Source: F23-D06 sp947165685 (GTDB lineage Bacteria; Bacteroidota; Bacteroidia; Bacteroidales; WCHB1-69). Taken from it: a DNA stretch of 64,000 nt. The first letter of the stretch is position 1. The number at the start of each line of letters is the position of its first letter. A program made the translations under genes and the position numbers. The stretch covers positions 1-64,000 of the forward strand of contig CAMVBK010000002.1 in the NCBI GenBank assembly GCA_947165685.1, given 5' to 3'. The notes beneath the pieces were generated by a model. The model was not told where the DNA came from and made no database searches. It was given only the letters and a program-made list of their open reading frames with translations. This document shows, one piece after another, positions 42,963 to 52,822 of the stretch.

Positions 42963-45107
42963 CTATCGTTTTATTATTTTTTCTGTTGTAAGAATTTGAT
43001 TATCAGCCGACAACTGGATAAAATATACTCCGTCGGCGAATTTATCCAATGACAACTCCCGGGAATGTAAGGACCCCGTTTCAAGGCACTGCCCATAGAC
43101 GTTCAATACCTTGTAGTCCAAATTCCGCCCATCATCATCCATTTGGATATGAACCTTGCCCGTTGTCGGGTTGGGATATACCTTCACATTGGAGATTTGA
43201 TGCTGTGGAGTGGCAGAATGGTCAAAAGACTTGCCGACCACCGGCCGTATCATAGGCGCCCCTTTGTAAAAAGAGGGAAACCACTGCGCCGCAGTTTTGT
43301 AGAAAAACTTGCCCGTGGCATCGTTGTTTTGATCAAATCCAATGTTCAGCTGCACATCATGATTTTGGTAAAATCCAACGTAGAACGTTCCCGACACCGC
43401 GATAGGTTCTTCCAGATAATACGGAACAAAGTCAAGATAACTGTCTGCAAATCCGGGCAATTGCACAGGCAACTCATACAGAACAGAACCCGGACCCGGA
43501 CTTCCATCCGCGCATGTGCCGTCATCGTCCCACACCATCAAGGTGAAAGGTTGAACGTTCTCATCATTAAGTGTATGGTTGAACCACATGCGCACCGCCT
43601 GCAACGTGTCCGGCTCCGCGAGCGTGAACTTGACGGCGAGGGAAGCCTGAGGATTCGCCATGGTGGAGAGCAGGCAATAGCCAGCCTCCGCCGTGCCGTC
43701 GTCGTAAGCATAATAGTTGTAGAATTTCTGCTCGAATCGGGCAGTGTCATTTCGCTTGCAGTCGTCATTGCCGCCCACCATGCTGAACACATGCGTGATG
43801 GTGAACACCGCACTGTCGGCACCGTCATATTCGTAGCTCATCTCCAAACTCGGATTGGCATGGTGCTCGTAAACATGCAAACCGTCAGGATAATACGGAT
43901 TGGCATTCTCATTGTTCAACGGCGAAACATAAATGGTTTGGCCGTGGTTCTTGACAATGTTGAACGTATAATACGTGTTCTTCACCGAATTGGAGAGGTT
44001 GCTTAAGTCGTTATGGAACTTGCTAATCATATCGGACGGCCGGAATTGCTTCCACGGCATCGCTTGATACTCTTTCAATGTTGATATGGAGGGACTTACG
44101 AAAGCCACATCATTCGGATAGAGGTCGCTTTTCGTACGGTTTACATCAATCAGCACATAATCAATGTTCCACTGGTCGCAATTACTGGTCCAACCCACAA
44201 TATTGCCGCTCGTCCAAGAATCCAAGTCCAAACTGCCATAGTTACGAAAACGAAATTGGAAATTGTTGCGAAAATACTGCTCATCTGTAATCGGAATCAT
44301 CACCTGTTTGAAATATTGCAGCGGATTTTCCGCCACCCATTCATCCACGCTGCACCCGTACGACGACCAGACCTCGTTCCACACATATTCCTCCTCAAAG
44401 AGAGAATCGCTGGGCATCATGATGACCTCCCCTGCGTAGGCTCCGCTTTCAAAAATATAGTAAGTGCCTGGCATAAAGGGATTTTCAATAGTATCTCCCA
44501 TGGAATAATACTCTCCTTCCGCAATAATATACTCACCATACTCGTAGCCGGCGAACACGATATTGCCCGTGGCATAACCGAACTCTAACACCAGTTTGTC
44601 GGAATGCTCCGGAGCATCGCCCACAATTTCCCATCCCCCTGCGGGATAGGTCTTACTGCCACCGCCAGGCTGATAATAGAAGCTCAGGTAAAGGGAGTCG
44701 GAAACTCGCATCGGCCTGTGTTGCAAAAAATTGCTGTCCAACCGAATAAGATTTGAGGTCAAGGTGTCTGCGGCGAACGTATTACGCGACGCATGGGAAT
44801 AGACCTGCCCAAACTCATCCAGTATGTCCAACGTCACCACCCCGATGGATGGCGGATAGATGGCGAATCCCGTGTTGACATAGCCTTGGCGATCCTGCCA
44901 AAGCCTTGCATCAGGGTAGCCGGCGTAACCAGAGAAGTCTTCCAAGAAAGGAAGCCTCACAACAGCACCGGAACGGGCGGGAATCCCCTTCTTGGCTGCT
45001 TTCACGATAGCCGCATTCTGTGACACACCGGTTAACATTTCCTGTGCGCTTCCGACAATGGGAAGCACGAAAAACAATAAAATAGAAATTTTAATTCTTA
45101 CGTTCAT
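42963..45107 (-). CDS. secreted protein with T9SS type A sorting domain
   Basis: A 714-residue protein with a signal peptide (to about 21) and a typical C-terminal sorting domain from about residue 640 (VKVYPNPTTGKVHIQ, NVYGQCLETG, FADGVYFIQLS, ending TEKIIKR). The middle contains PFLEDFSGYAGYP-type segments and beta-sandwich repeats without a catalytic motif that I recognise. It should be exported through the T9SS and attached to the surface. It lies 21 bases downstream of the PASTA gene. Confidence 0.85.
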   Translation of the reverse strand: MNVRIKISILLFFVLPIVGSAQEMLTGVSQNAAIVKAAKKGIPARSGAVVRLPFLEDFSGYAGYPDARLWQDRQGYVNTGFAIYPPSIGVVTLDILDEFGQVYSHASRNTFAADTLTSNLIRLDSNFLQHRPMRVSDSLYLSFYYQPGGGSKTYPAGGWEIVGDAPEHSDKLVLEFGYATGNIVFAGYEYGEYIIAEGEYYSMGDTIENPFMPGTYYIFESGAYAGEVIMMPSDSLFEEEYVWNEVWSSYGCSVDEWVAENPLQYFKQVMIPITDEQYFRNNFQFRFRNYGSLDLDSWTSGNIVGWTSNCDQWNIDYVLIDVNRTKSDLYPNDVAFVSPSISTLKEYQAMPWKQFRPSDMISKFHNDLSNLSNSVKNTYYTFNIVKNHGQTIYVSPLNNENANPYYPDGLHVYEHHANPSLEMSYEYDGADSAVFTITHVFSMVGGNDDCKRNDTARFEQKFYNYYAYDDGTAEAGYCLLSTMANPQASLAVKFTLAEPDTLQAVRMWFNHTLNDENVQPFTLMVWDDDGTCADGSPGPGSVLYELPVQLPGFADSYLDFVPYYLEEPIAVSGTFYVGFYQNHDVQLNIGFDQNNDATGKFFYKTAAQWFPSFYKGAPMIRPVVGKSFDHSATPQHQISNVKVYPNPTTGKVHIQMDDDGRNLDYKVLNVYGQCLETGSLHSRELSLDKFADGVYFIQLSADNQILTTEKIIKR

Positions 45108-45128
45108 AAATAGCTTTGTTCAAGATGG

Positions 45129-45746
45129 TTACAATTGATTTTCAGACGTTTCAGTTTGGGTGCTGTCACTGTCAGGCAGCTCACCGATATCCTTGCCCAC
45201 CACCAGCGTGATTTTCTCGCCTTGCTTGATAGGGGTGCCTTGCGCGATGGAATGGCCCTTGTACAGGACTTCCAAGACCACGTTCTCGTATGGACTCGGT
45301 TTTTCGATGATGCGGTCCAGCACCAATCCCTGCGATTCAATCATGATTTGTGCTTGACGGAGCGACAAATCCCTCAGTTCCAGCATCTTGATGGTCGGCG
45401 GTTCTGCCGCAGCCACTGTGAGATAGACCTTGCGCCCGTGCTTGACCTTCTCGCCGGGCAGCGGATTCTGTTTCAACACGGACCCCGGAGCAGCGCCATC
45501 CTCATACAATTCGTCGTTGACGACAAACACAAAGCCCTCCGACCTGCCATGCTGGGTGAGTTCTTCCGCCGACTTGCCGTAATAGGAGGGCATCACCACC
45601 TCATGGCCATGACGCGTGAACAGCCTCAGAAACAGTATAGTAAGGACAAAAATGACAGCAGTCACCACAAGAGCCGCCAAAATATGGAACAGCGGCTTTT
45701 GCGGACTCAGCTTTCTATTGAAATCAGACTTCTTCTGTTTGTTCAT
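45129..45746 (-). CDS. PASTA domain-containing membrane protein
   Basis: A 205-residue protein starting at the ATG at 45746 (MNKQKKSDF). One membrane segment lies at about residues 19-41 (ILAALVVTAVIFVLTILFL), followed by two or three PASTA repeats (VVMPSYYGKSAEEL, LELRDLSLRQAQIMIESQGL) and an acidic Ser/Thr-rich tail. PASTA repeats bind muropeptides or cell-wall precursors in other bacteria. No kinase domain is attached. A -7 box lies at 45788-45795. Confidence 0.9.
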   Translation of the reverse strand: MNKQKKSDFNRKLSPQKPLFHILAALVVTAVIFVLTILFLRLFTRHGHEVVMPSYYGKSAEELTQHGRSEGFVFVVNDELYEDGAAPGSVLKQNPLPGEKVKHGRKVYLTVAAAEPPTIKMLELRDLSLRQAQIMIESQGLVLDRIIEKPSPYENVVLEVLYKGHSIAQGTPIKQGEKITLVVGKDIGELPDSDSTQTETSENQL

Positions 45747-45787
45747 GAGTAATTCGCTCTCTATAAAACTTGCTTTTTTAAAACCTG

Positions 45788-45795
45788 CAAAAATA
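45788..45795 (-). promoter_or_regulatory. -7 box TATTTTTG of the PASTA operon
   Basis: Exact TAnnTTTG match 41 bases upstream of the ATG at 45746. Confidence 0.55.
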
Positions 45796-45900
45796 CAATT
45801 TAATTTTGAAAGAGAGGTTAAACGACAAAACTTCCATTTTATTATAATAAACAAAGGTAAGATTGAGGAGTGCGAATTATGAAATCTACGTGAAAAATCT

Positions 45901-45908
45901 TATCTTTG
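45901..45908 (+). promoter_or_regulatory. -7 box TATCTTTG of the surface-glycan operon
   Basis: Exact TAnnTTTG match 68 bases upstream of the ATG at 45977. Confidence 0.55.
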
Positions 45909-45976
45909 CCATTTTAAAATACAGTTCTTTCGAATTTGTAATCTTTTGACAAGTAGCATTTTATGAATATAAATCT

Positions 45977-47056
45977 ATGAGAATCACCATTGTAGGATGC
46001 GGAAATTCCGGTTTGGTGCACGCAGCCAAACTGATTGAGCAGGGGCAGGAAGTCGGCTTGCTGAAAACCTCCGATGCCGCGAACAACCCGTTTTTTGAAG
46101 TGATGCGACAGGAAGGAGGCTTCAACGTGAAAGATGAAACCGACCATGGCCGCCTCTTCTTCGCACGGCCCGCCTTCATCACCCGCGACGTTGAAAAGGC
46201 CATCTCCTTTGCGGACCTGATTATGGTGATGACCACCACCAGCCAACACGAGCGCATTGCCCGCCTGATAGCTCCATATATAACTGACAATCAGATTATT
46301 GTGCTAATTCCCGGCTACATGGGAAGTCTGATTTTCAAAAAATATATCCATAAAAATGTCACTTACAGTGAATGGGAGACCACAGCCTTCAACGGCCGTA
46401 TCATGGATTTGTTCGTCAGAATCACGTTTTATAATCCGCGAAACGCCATTTCCGTGCTGCCAGTGTCCAACGCCAATCGGGTGCTCGCACTCTTCAAGCC
46501 ATTGTTCGACAACACGCGCTACCTGCGCAAGCATATTCTCGAATCGGCCATGCACAATCCCAACATGATCGTCCACCCCATCGGAATGCTCTTTTCTGCC
46601 GCGCGCATCGAGCACAGCCATGGCGAATTCTGGATGTACAAGGAGGCCTTCACCCCGTCAGTGGTGCAGGTGATCCGGGATTTTGACCGGCAGAAGAACA
46701 GTCTGCTGACCTCGTTCGGATGCGAGCCTCTCAACTACTTCGATGCCGCCAAATGGCGCAACGAACCCGACCTTTCGCGTGATGCCATGGATGTGTTCCG
46801 TGACTTTTCGAAGGCCGCCAACAAAGGCCCCGGTTCCGTCAACCACCGCTACCTCAACGAGGATGTCCCGAACGGCCTTGGCCTTTTCGCCTCGTTAGGC
46901 CGGGTCGCCGGCACCGACACTTCCATCGCCGAAGCCATACTCACCCTGGCAGGCTCACTCCTGCAAAAGGACTTCCGAAAAGAAGCTCGCACTATCGAAT
47001 ATCTGCTTGGAAAAGAGCACGTCACCAAAGAAGACATTGTAGCCGCCATCCAATAA
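45977..47056 (+). CDS. NAD/NADP octopine/nopaline dehydrogenase family protein
   Basis: A 359-residue oxidoreductase-like protein. The Rossmann glycine motif is GCGNSG at about 8-13, and an MVMTTTSQHERIARLIAPYI segment follows. The all-alpha C-terminal domain is of octopine-dehydrogenase type (LNEDVPNGLGLFASLGRVAG). The family joins amino acids to keto acids reductively, but distant members sit in glycan loci and may make unusual sugars or amino-acid linkages. It is the first gene of a five-gene glycan operon (5-base gap to the flippase). Actual substrate unknown. Confidence 0.82.
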   Translation: MRITIVGCGNSGLVHAAKLIEQGQEVGLLKTSDAANNPFFEVMRQEGGFNVKDETDHGRLFFARPAFITRDVEKAISFADLIMVMTTTSQHERIARLIAPYITDNQIIVLIPGYMGSLIFKKYIHKNVTYSEWETTAFNGRIMDLFVRITFYNPRNAISVLPVSNANRVLALFKPLFDNTRYLRKHILESAMHNPNMIVHPIGMLFSAARIEHSHGEFWMYKEAFTPSVVQVIRDFDRQKNSLLTSFGCEPLNYFDAAKWRNEPDLSRDAMDVFRDFSKAANKGPGSVNHRYLNEDVPNGLGLFASLGRVAGTDTSIAEAILTLAGSLLQKDFRKEARTIEYLLGKEHVTKEDIVAAIQ

Positions 47057-47061
47057 CCGAC

Positions 47062-48513
47062 ATGGGAGACAACCTCAAAGAGAAAACCGTTTCCGGCATG
47101 ATGTGGAGTGCCGTGGGGAAAATGGGCACCCTGACCATCAACTTCCTCTCCAATCTCGTGCTGGCACGTCTCCTCATGCCCTCCGACTTCGACTGCATCG
47201 GCATGTTGGCCATCTTTCTCGCGGTTTCCAACATCTTCATCCAAGGCGGATTAGGAGCGGCCCTGATTCAGAAAAAAGATCCTCAATCCATTGATTTTTC
47301 CACCGTTTTCTATTGGAATCTGGGGTTTGCCGTCATCTTCTACCTGATTTTGTTCGCCATAGCGCCTTTTGTGGCCGACTATTACGCACTGCCCGTTCTC
47401 AAGCCCATGCTCCGCGTGCAAAGCACCGTGCTCATCATACAGTCGTTCGCCATCGTGCAAATCACCACTCTACAGAAACAGATGAACTTCAAGGCATTGG
47501 CCATCCGAAACATGGCTGCGGCGCTGGCCGGCACCCTCATTGCCATTCCAATGGCGTTGCGCGGATTCGGTGCCTGGAGCCTTGTGGCCTCCGCCATTAT
47601 CGCCGCCGTCGTCAACGTCATCTTGCTTTGGATCATGAGCGACTGGCGACCGTCGGCGGAATTCAGCCTCACCTCTCTCAAAAACCTTTTCAGCTTCGGC
47701 GGACTGATGCTCCTGTCTTCACTGGCAGAGACCCTGTTCACCAACCTTCAAGGTCTAATCATCGGGAAGCGGTTCCCGGCCGGCAATTTGGGCTACTACA
47801 TGCAAGCCAAGAAATTAGAGGAGGTTCCCGTGACCGGACTCGCCTCCATCGTCAACGAAGTCACCTTCCCAGCTTTCGCCACCCTGCAAGACGACCCCGA
47901 CCGACTGCTGACAGGCGTTCGCAAGAGCATCAAATCATTGGCTTTCATCAATTTTCCCATGATGATTCTCTTGATAATTATCGCCTTCCCACTAATAACC
48001 ATGCTATATGGCGAAAAATGGGAGACATCCGTCCCCTACTTTCAAATTCTCTGCATCTCAGGGCTGGTTTACAGTCTAAACACACTTAACACAAACGTTA
48101 TCAAATCGTTAGGAAAAGGGAAAATCTATTTTGTCGTCCAAATTGTCAAACGAACCCTCGGCATCGCCCTGCTGTTTTTAGGCGTTCGTTTCGGAATCTA
48201 CGGACTGCTTTGGGCTGTGGCAAGCGTATCTTATATTAGCCTGATTATCAACGCTTTTGTAAATAAAAAATTGATTAACTATGGGATTTTCAGCCAATTA
48301 ACCGATGTCAGTATGTGCCTGCTGATTGCACTTTTAGCGGGAGGAGCTACATATTGCATCGGTAACCTGCTGCCCTGCCATCCGTTTTTGACCATGTTTC
48401 TCCAAATCATCATCTACACCATATTCTACCTTGGAATCTCTAAATTACTTAAAATAGGCGAGTTACAAACATATATGGAAATTCTCGCCAAATTGTTTCA
48501 TCGAAAAAAATAA
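47062..48513 (+). CDS. oligosaccharide flippase (Wzx/MOP family)
   Basis: A 483-residue integral membrane protein with about 12-14 hydrophobic helices. It begins KTVSGMMWSAVGKMGTLTIN, then LARLLMPSDFDCIGMLAIFL, the classic polysaccharide-synthesis opening. It should flip lipid-linked oligosaccharide repeat units to the periplasm. It lies between the dehydrogenase and the ATP-grasp gene in one operon. Confidence 0.92.
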   Translation: MGDNLKEKTVSGMMWSAVGKMGTLTINFLSNLVLARLLMPSDFDCIGMLAIFLAVSNIFIQGGLGAALIQKKDPQSIDFSTVFYWNLGFAVIFYLILFAIAPFVADYYALPVLKPMLRVQSTVLIIQSFAIVQITTLQKQMNFKALAIRNMAAALAGTLIAIPMALRGFGAWSLVASAIIAAVVNVILLWIMSDWRPSAEFSLTSLKNLFSFGGLMLLSSLAETLFTNLQGLIIGKRFPAGNLGYYMQAKKLEEVPVTGLASIVNEVTFPAFATLQDDPDRLLTGVRKSIKSLAFINFPMMILLIIIAFPLITMLYGEKWETSVPYFQILCISGLVYSLNTLNTNVIKSLGKGKIYFVVQIVKRTLGIALLFLGVRFGIYGLLWAVASVSYISLIINAFVNKKLINYGIFSQLTDVSMCLLIALLAGGATYCIGNLLPCHPFLTMFLQIIIYTIFYLGISKLLKIGELQTYMEILAKLFHRKK

Positions 48514-48517
48514 CATT

Positions 48518-49408
48518 ATGCAAATACGTTCCAACCCAAACATCTGGTTCCGCTACTTGATGACGACCATTTCTCCCAAATGGACAATCAACCTGTTATT
48601 CAAGCTTTGCCACCATCGAAAGCCTGACCTGCAAAATCCGAAAACACTGGATGAGAAAATCCAGTGGATGAAGCTGAACTACTACAACAACAACAATTTG
48701 GTAAGACAATGTGCCGATAAATGGCGGGTCCGAGACTATGTGAAAAAACAAGGGCTGGAGGACATTCTCACGGAAGTCGTTGCAACGTATCATCAGCCCG
48801 AAGAGATTGACTGGGACGCGCTACCCAACAAATTCGTACTGAAATGGAATTTCGGGAATGGCGGCAACGTGGTCTGCACCGACAAAGGAAAACTCGACAA
48901 ATCCGCTGCGGTTCGAGACCTTAAACGTTTCCAAAAACTCAAATTCCACCTTTTGGCAGCAGAACCTCAGTACAACGTGCCGGAGAAAGTGCTGATTTGC
49001 GAGAAATTCATTGAACCGGAGCACGGAAAATCGCCTGTGGATTACAAGTTCTACTGTTTCAATGGGAAAGCCAAATATGTGCTGTGCTGCATTGGCCGGG
49101 AGGACGGACAAAAACCGGCATTTTATTTTTTCGACCGCGAATGGAATCTGCAACGGCTTAACCGCCAGGGGCAAAAAGCTCCAGAAGGGTTCACCGTTCC
49201 CAAACCGGACGGCATCGACAAACTGTTCGACTATGCCGAAACGCTGTCCAAACCGTTCCCGTTTGTACGCGCCGACTTCTACTTGGAACACGGCAAGGCT
49301 TGGTTCGGCGAACTTACATTCACACCGGGTGGCGGCTTCGACTACGGACGCCTGCCCCAAAGCGATCTCCTCTTCGGCCAAATGGTGAATTTAGAGCATC
49401 GCCCCTAA
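48518..49408 (+). CDS. TupA-like ATP-grasp protein
   Basis: A 296-residue protein of the TupA-like ATP-grasp family: LDEKIQWMKLNYY, LPNKFVLKWNFGNGGNVVCT (glycine-rich ATP loop), VLICEKFIEP, YKFYCFNGKAKYVLCC and WFGELTFTPGGGFD. TupA makes teichuronopeptide in alkaliphilic bacilli, adding amino acids to a glycan; in glycan clusters these proteins probably attach an amino acid or similar acid to a sugar. This fits the octopine-dehydrogenase-like neighbour. Confidence 0.88.
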   Translation: MQIRSNPNIWFRYLMTTISPKWTINLLFKLCHHRKPDLQNPKTLDEKIQWMKLNYYNNNNLVRQCADKWRVRDYVKKQGLEDILTEVVATYHQPEEIDWDALPNKFVLKWNFGNGGNVVCTDKGKLDKSAAVRDLKRFQKLKFHLLAAEPQYNVPEKVLICEKFIEPEHGKSPVDYKFYCFNGKAKYVLCCIGREDGQKPAFYFFDREWNLQRLNRQGQKAPEGFTVPKPDGIDKLFDYAETLSKPFPFVRADFYLEHGKAWFGELTFTPGGGFDYGRLPQSDLLFGQMVNLEHRP

Positions 49409-49420
49409 ATCCTGAATCCA

Positions 49421-51703
49421 ATGAAGAGTATGAAGAAACAAAAAATTGCTAAAATACTGATAGTCACAATATTGTGTCTTTCTTCGCTGATGTTTTTACC
49501 CTGGGTCTATATGACAGCGGCCTACTATATCGCCCGCTATGTCATTATGACAATGGCAGTCGCGGCCCTATGCCTTACTTTTTCGCTAACCAACTGTTTA
49601 TCAATTCGTTTTGTCAGACTTTTGATACTAACGATATTGTGTTCCGCCTTAGCCATGCTGTTTGTCCCGGTGGTCTATCTGTCCGACATCACCCAATTGG
49701 CAGTGGCATTAATCACGGTCATGATCGGCGCAGGCTTGCAATGGGAAGACCGCGAATGGGCAGAAGTCAGCTACTATTACACAATCCTGATGGTTATCGT
49801 CACCATTTGCAATTGTTTAGTATATGCAGGTGGACTTTATGTTCCTGAATACTATCTGTTTAACGAAGGAAAAAACCAAGTCGGCGCCATGCTTGCCATC
49901 GGAGCGACAAGCTGTTTCTACTTCGGGATGAAACGCAAAGAGGAACGCACTGCATTTTGGGTAGTCAGCTTCCTGGCATTGCTGTGCACCGTATTGATAC
50001 GTGCCCGTTCCGATTGTTTCGCGCTGATAGCCTGTATGTTGCTTATTACAGCCAAGGATGCGGACTGGCACTTGAAGTGGAATGCGAAAACCGTGCTGAC
50101 CATTCTCGGCATCGCGCTAATCGGCATCATCATCTACACTGGATTCATCAGCGACGAACTGCACACATTCATGTACGGCGGAAAGAACGCGGACAGCCTG
50201 AATGACATCACCTCGCGTCGTTGGACTCGCAACCAGCGCGGATTCGAAATTCTGCGTCATCATCAGCCCGACCAAGCCACAAAGTCAGCCATAAAGATCC
50301 CCTTTATCCATAACTACCCGCTATTGCGCTTGGTCCGTTACCGGCTACTCTCCTTCCCTTTGATTGGCTTCTATATATACTTTGGTATCAGCACTTTAAT
50401 TGAAATATTCAAAACAAGAAAATCGCAAATCCACCAAGTGGGATGGGTAGTGTGTTGCATTCCGCTGCTCATCAGCTTTGCGGAACCGAACTTCCCATAC
50501 GGACCAGGGCTGGTGCAACTGCTTGCCTTTCTGCTGTTAGGTTTCAGTCTGCGACCCCAAAATCCGCCATCAGACCAGATGAAAACCGGGAAAACCAACT
50601 CCGTGCTTCATCTCTGCAACGACTTCTCAAATAGCAAGGTTCACAGCAACTTATATCGGGAATTGGATGCCAATGGACTGAAACAGACCGTTTTTGTCCC
50701 GTTGCGGAAATCCGCTCCTGAGAACAACCAGTTCGAAAGCGAACACACACGTCTTCTTTTCGCACACTTCCTGACTCGATTACACCGTCTGTTTTTCTTC
50801 CACAAGATAGAACGGACCGTTCGCGAAGTGGAAAAAAACGTGAACATGGACGAATTTTCGTGCATACACGCCACCAATTTATTCAGTGACGGAATGGCCG
50901 CGATGGAATTGAGCCGCAGGCATGGCATCCCATATATCGTGGCGGTACGCAACAGCGATGTAAACGCTTTTCTCCGCTACATGCCGCATCTGTGGTGGGT
51001 TCACCGCGCCGTGCTTGCCAATGCCTCGAAAGTGGTGTTCATTACCCCCGCATTGCGACAACGGCTGCTTAAACATCCAACTCTAACGGGAATGAAAAAA
51101 GAGGTTTCTGAAAAGTCCATTGTCATTCCAAACGGAATCAATGAGTTCTGGATCAATAATTTACTGACGGGAAAAAGTCTGGCAGAGCCCCATCGCGTGC
51201 TCTATGCGGGCAACTTCAGCCGCAACAAGAACCTGCCTCGCTTGATACAGGCTTTATCTTCGTTGCGCAGCGAATTTCCCGAGCTCCATCTGGATGTGGC
51301 GGGTTCCGGCGGCAACGGGGAGAACAAGGCCCTTACCATGATGAAGCAGCATTCCGACTGGATAACGTATCACGGACAAATTTCCGACCTGGAAACGATG
51401 AAAGAACTGTATAGAGCGAATCGCATATTTGCAATGCCTTCAAAATCAGAAACTTTCGGATTGGTATATGTCGAAGCTCTGTCACAAGGATTATCCGTGC
51501 TCTGGAGCAAAAATGAAGCCATCGAAGGTATGTTCGAATTGCCTGTTGGAGAACACGCCAACCCGCGGAGCATCAACGATATTTCAAAAGCGCTACGCAA
51601 ACTGATTGGCCATCCAGACAACTATAAAGTTTTGTCTTCCAATACTTTCAAAAAATTTCAATGGTCTGCTATCGCCCAACAATACCTCACCCTCTACCAC
51701 TAA
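49421..51703 (+). CDS. fusion of O-antigen-polymerase-like membrane domain and family 4 glycosyltransferase
   Basis: A 760-residue protein with two parts. Residues 1 to about 385 hold around ten hydrophobic helices and the RARSDCFALIACMLL segment of the Wzy/O-antigen ligase superfamily. From about residue 390 (KTNSVLHLCNDFSNSKVHSN) runs a GT-B family 4 glycosyltransferase with VIPNGINEFW, RVLYAGNFSRNKNLPRLIQA and the donor-binding SKSETFGLVYVEALSQG. Usually these are separate genes. No stop or frameshift occurs between the parts. An alternative ATG lies at 49430. Confidence 0.85.
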   Translation: MKSMKKQKIAKILIVTILCLSSLMFLPWVYMTAAYYIARYVIMTMAVAALCLTFSLTNCLSIRFVRLLILTILCSALAMLFVPVVYLSDITQLAVALITVMIGAGLQWEDREWAEVSYYYTILMVIVTICNCLVYAGGLYVPEYYLFNEGKNQVGAMLAIGATSCFYFGMKRKEERTAFWVVSFLALLCTVLIRARSDCFALIACMLLITAKDADWHLKWNAKTVLTILGIALIGIIIYTGFISDELHTFMYGGKNADSLNDITSRRWTRNQRGFEILRHHQPDQATKSAIKIPFIHNYPLLRLVRYRLLSFPLIGFYIYFGISTLIEIFKTRKSQIHQVGWVVCCIPLLISFAEPNFPYGPGLVQLLAFLLLGFSLRPQNPPSDQMKTGKTNSVLHLCNDFSNSKVHSNLYRELDANGLKQTVFVPLRKSAPENNQFESEHTRLLFAHFLTRLHRLFFFHKIERTVREVEKNVNMDEFSCIHATNLFSDGMAAMELSRRHGIPYIVAVRNSDVNAFLRYMPHLWWVHRAVLANASKVVFITPALRQRLLKHPTLTGMKKEVSEKSIVIPNGINEFWINNLLTGKSLAEPHRVLYAGNFSRNKNLPRLIQALSSLRSEFPELHLDVAGSGGNGENKALTMMKQHSDWITYHGQISDLETMKELYRANRIFAMPSKSETFGLVYVEALSQGLSVLWSKNEAIEGMFELPVGEHANPRSINDISKALRKLIGHPDNYKVLSSNTFKKFQWSAIAQQYLTLYH

Positions 51704-51724
51704 CCCTTAACCATTAAACCCATC

Positions 51725-52726
51725 ATGCTATCTGTCATTTGCCCCATCTATAATGAAGAAAAGCACATTGAGTCGTGCATTTTGTCAATCGTTGCACAGG
51801 ATTTTCCCAAAGACGACCTAGAGGTGCTGTTTGTGGATGGAAAGAGTAACGATCGCACAAGAGAAATAATAACAAAATACACATCCAAGTATCCTTATAT
51901 CAGACTTTTAGATAATCCTAAACAGATTGTTCCGACAGGCCTGAATATCGGTATCCGGGCTGCCAAAGGGGACATCATCCTCCGCTTGGATGCCCATTGC
52001 AAATACCCATCGAACTATTTTTCACTGTTAGTGAACAAATTACGCACAACAGATGCCGATAATGTAGGCGGCATCTGTCGAACACTGCCTGCCGAAGACA
52101 CACCAGTATGCCGATCCATCGCCTACGCCATGAGCTCCCCTTTTGGGATGGGTAATTCTCATTTCAGAATCGGCACAAACCGCGAAATGTGGGTGGACAC
52201 AGTGCCTTTCGGTTGTTTTCGTCGTGAAATCTTCGAACAAATCGGCTACTTCGATGAAGAATTGATTCGCAACCAAGATGACGAATTCAACGGAAGAATA
52301 ATACAAAACGGAGGAAAAATCCTGCTGTTGCCGCAGGTAGTAGTGGATTATTTTGCCCGAAACTCCATCCGAAAAACCGCCAAAATGTTCTATCAGTATG
52401 GGCTTTTCAAGCCGTTGGTAAATAAAAAACTGCGCAAACCGACAACCATCCGCCAATTTTTTCCGCCATTGTTCGTGGCAGGAATATTCTTCGGAGGCTT
52501 GCTCAGTATTTTCTTCCCCATATTACGATGGATATATTTCTCTGTATTAGCCATTTATATACTACTAGGAATCTTTTTCGGCCTGCACTGCACCCGGCAA
52601 TTGCCCGACATCCTGCTGATGCCCGCTGTCTATGCCATCATCCATCTCAGCTATGGACTCGGCTACTGGGTGGGATCCGGAAAAAGCATATTGAATCGAA
52701 GCGCGAACGCAGAGTCAAACCACTGA
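51725..52726 (+). CDS. family 2 glycosyltransferase (ExoA-like)
   Basis: A 333-residue enzyme: a GT2 domain (MLSVICPIYNEEKHIESCIL, FVDGKSNDRT, LRLDAHCKYP as metal-binding region, and NQDDEFNGRI as the ED-type catalytic-base region) followed by two C-terminal hydrophobic helices (about 245-310). The order resembles succinoglycan ExoA-like transferases. It is the last gene of the glycan operon; a terminator hairpin lies at 52760-52797. Confidence 0.92.
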   Translation: MLSVICPIYNEEKHIESCILSIVAQDFPKDDLEVLFVDGKSNDRTREIITKYTSKYPYIRLLDNPKQIVPTGLNIGIRAAKGDIILRLDAHCKYPSNYFSLLVNKLRTTDADNVGGICRTLPAEDTPVCRSIAYAMSSPFGMGNSHFRIGTNREMWVDTVPFGCFRREIFEQIGYFDEELIRNQDDEFNGRIIQNGGKILLLPQVVVDYFARNSIRKTAKMFYQYGLFKPLVNKKLRKPTTIRQFFPPLFVAGIFFGGLLSIFFPILRWIYFSVLAIYILLGIFFGLHCTRQLPDILLMPAVYAIIHLSYGLGYWVGSGKSILNRSANAESNH

Positions 52727-52759
52727 AACCAGAACTTGTAATCCACTTCTGGCCTGATA

Positions 52760-52797
52760 CCGCCGGAAAGGATATCTTCTTCCTTTGCGGGATTTTT
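52760..52797 (+). terminator. terminator of the glycan operon
   Basis: CCGC and AAAGGA (52760-52772, with a 3-base bulge) pair with TCCTTT and GCGG (52781-52790), followed by a T run that merges with the next promoter. Confidence 0.6.
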
Positions 52798-52799
52798 GT

Positions 52800-52807
52800 T
52801 ACTTTTG
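52800..52807 (+). promoter_or_regulatory. -7 box TACTTTTG of the TonB receptor
   Basis: TAnnTTTG match 15 bases upstream of the ATG at 52823; an in-frame TTG at 52796 is excluded as a start. Confidence 0.5.
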
Positions 52808-52822
52808 CACCCATTTTTTAGA

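Noticed and set aside
52727..52822. Riboswitch (for example cobalamin) upstream of the TonB receptor
   Set aside because: The gap is only 96 bases and is explained by a terminator hairpin and a promoter; no B12-box was seen.
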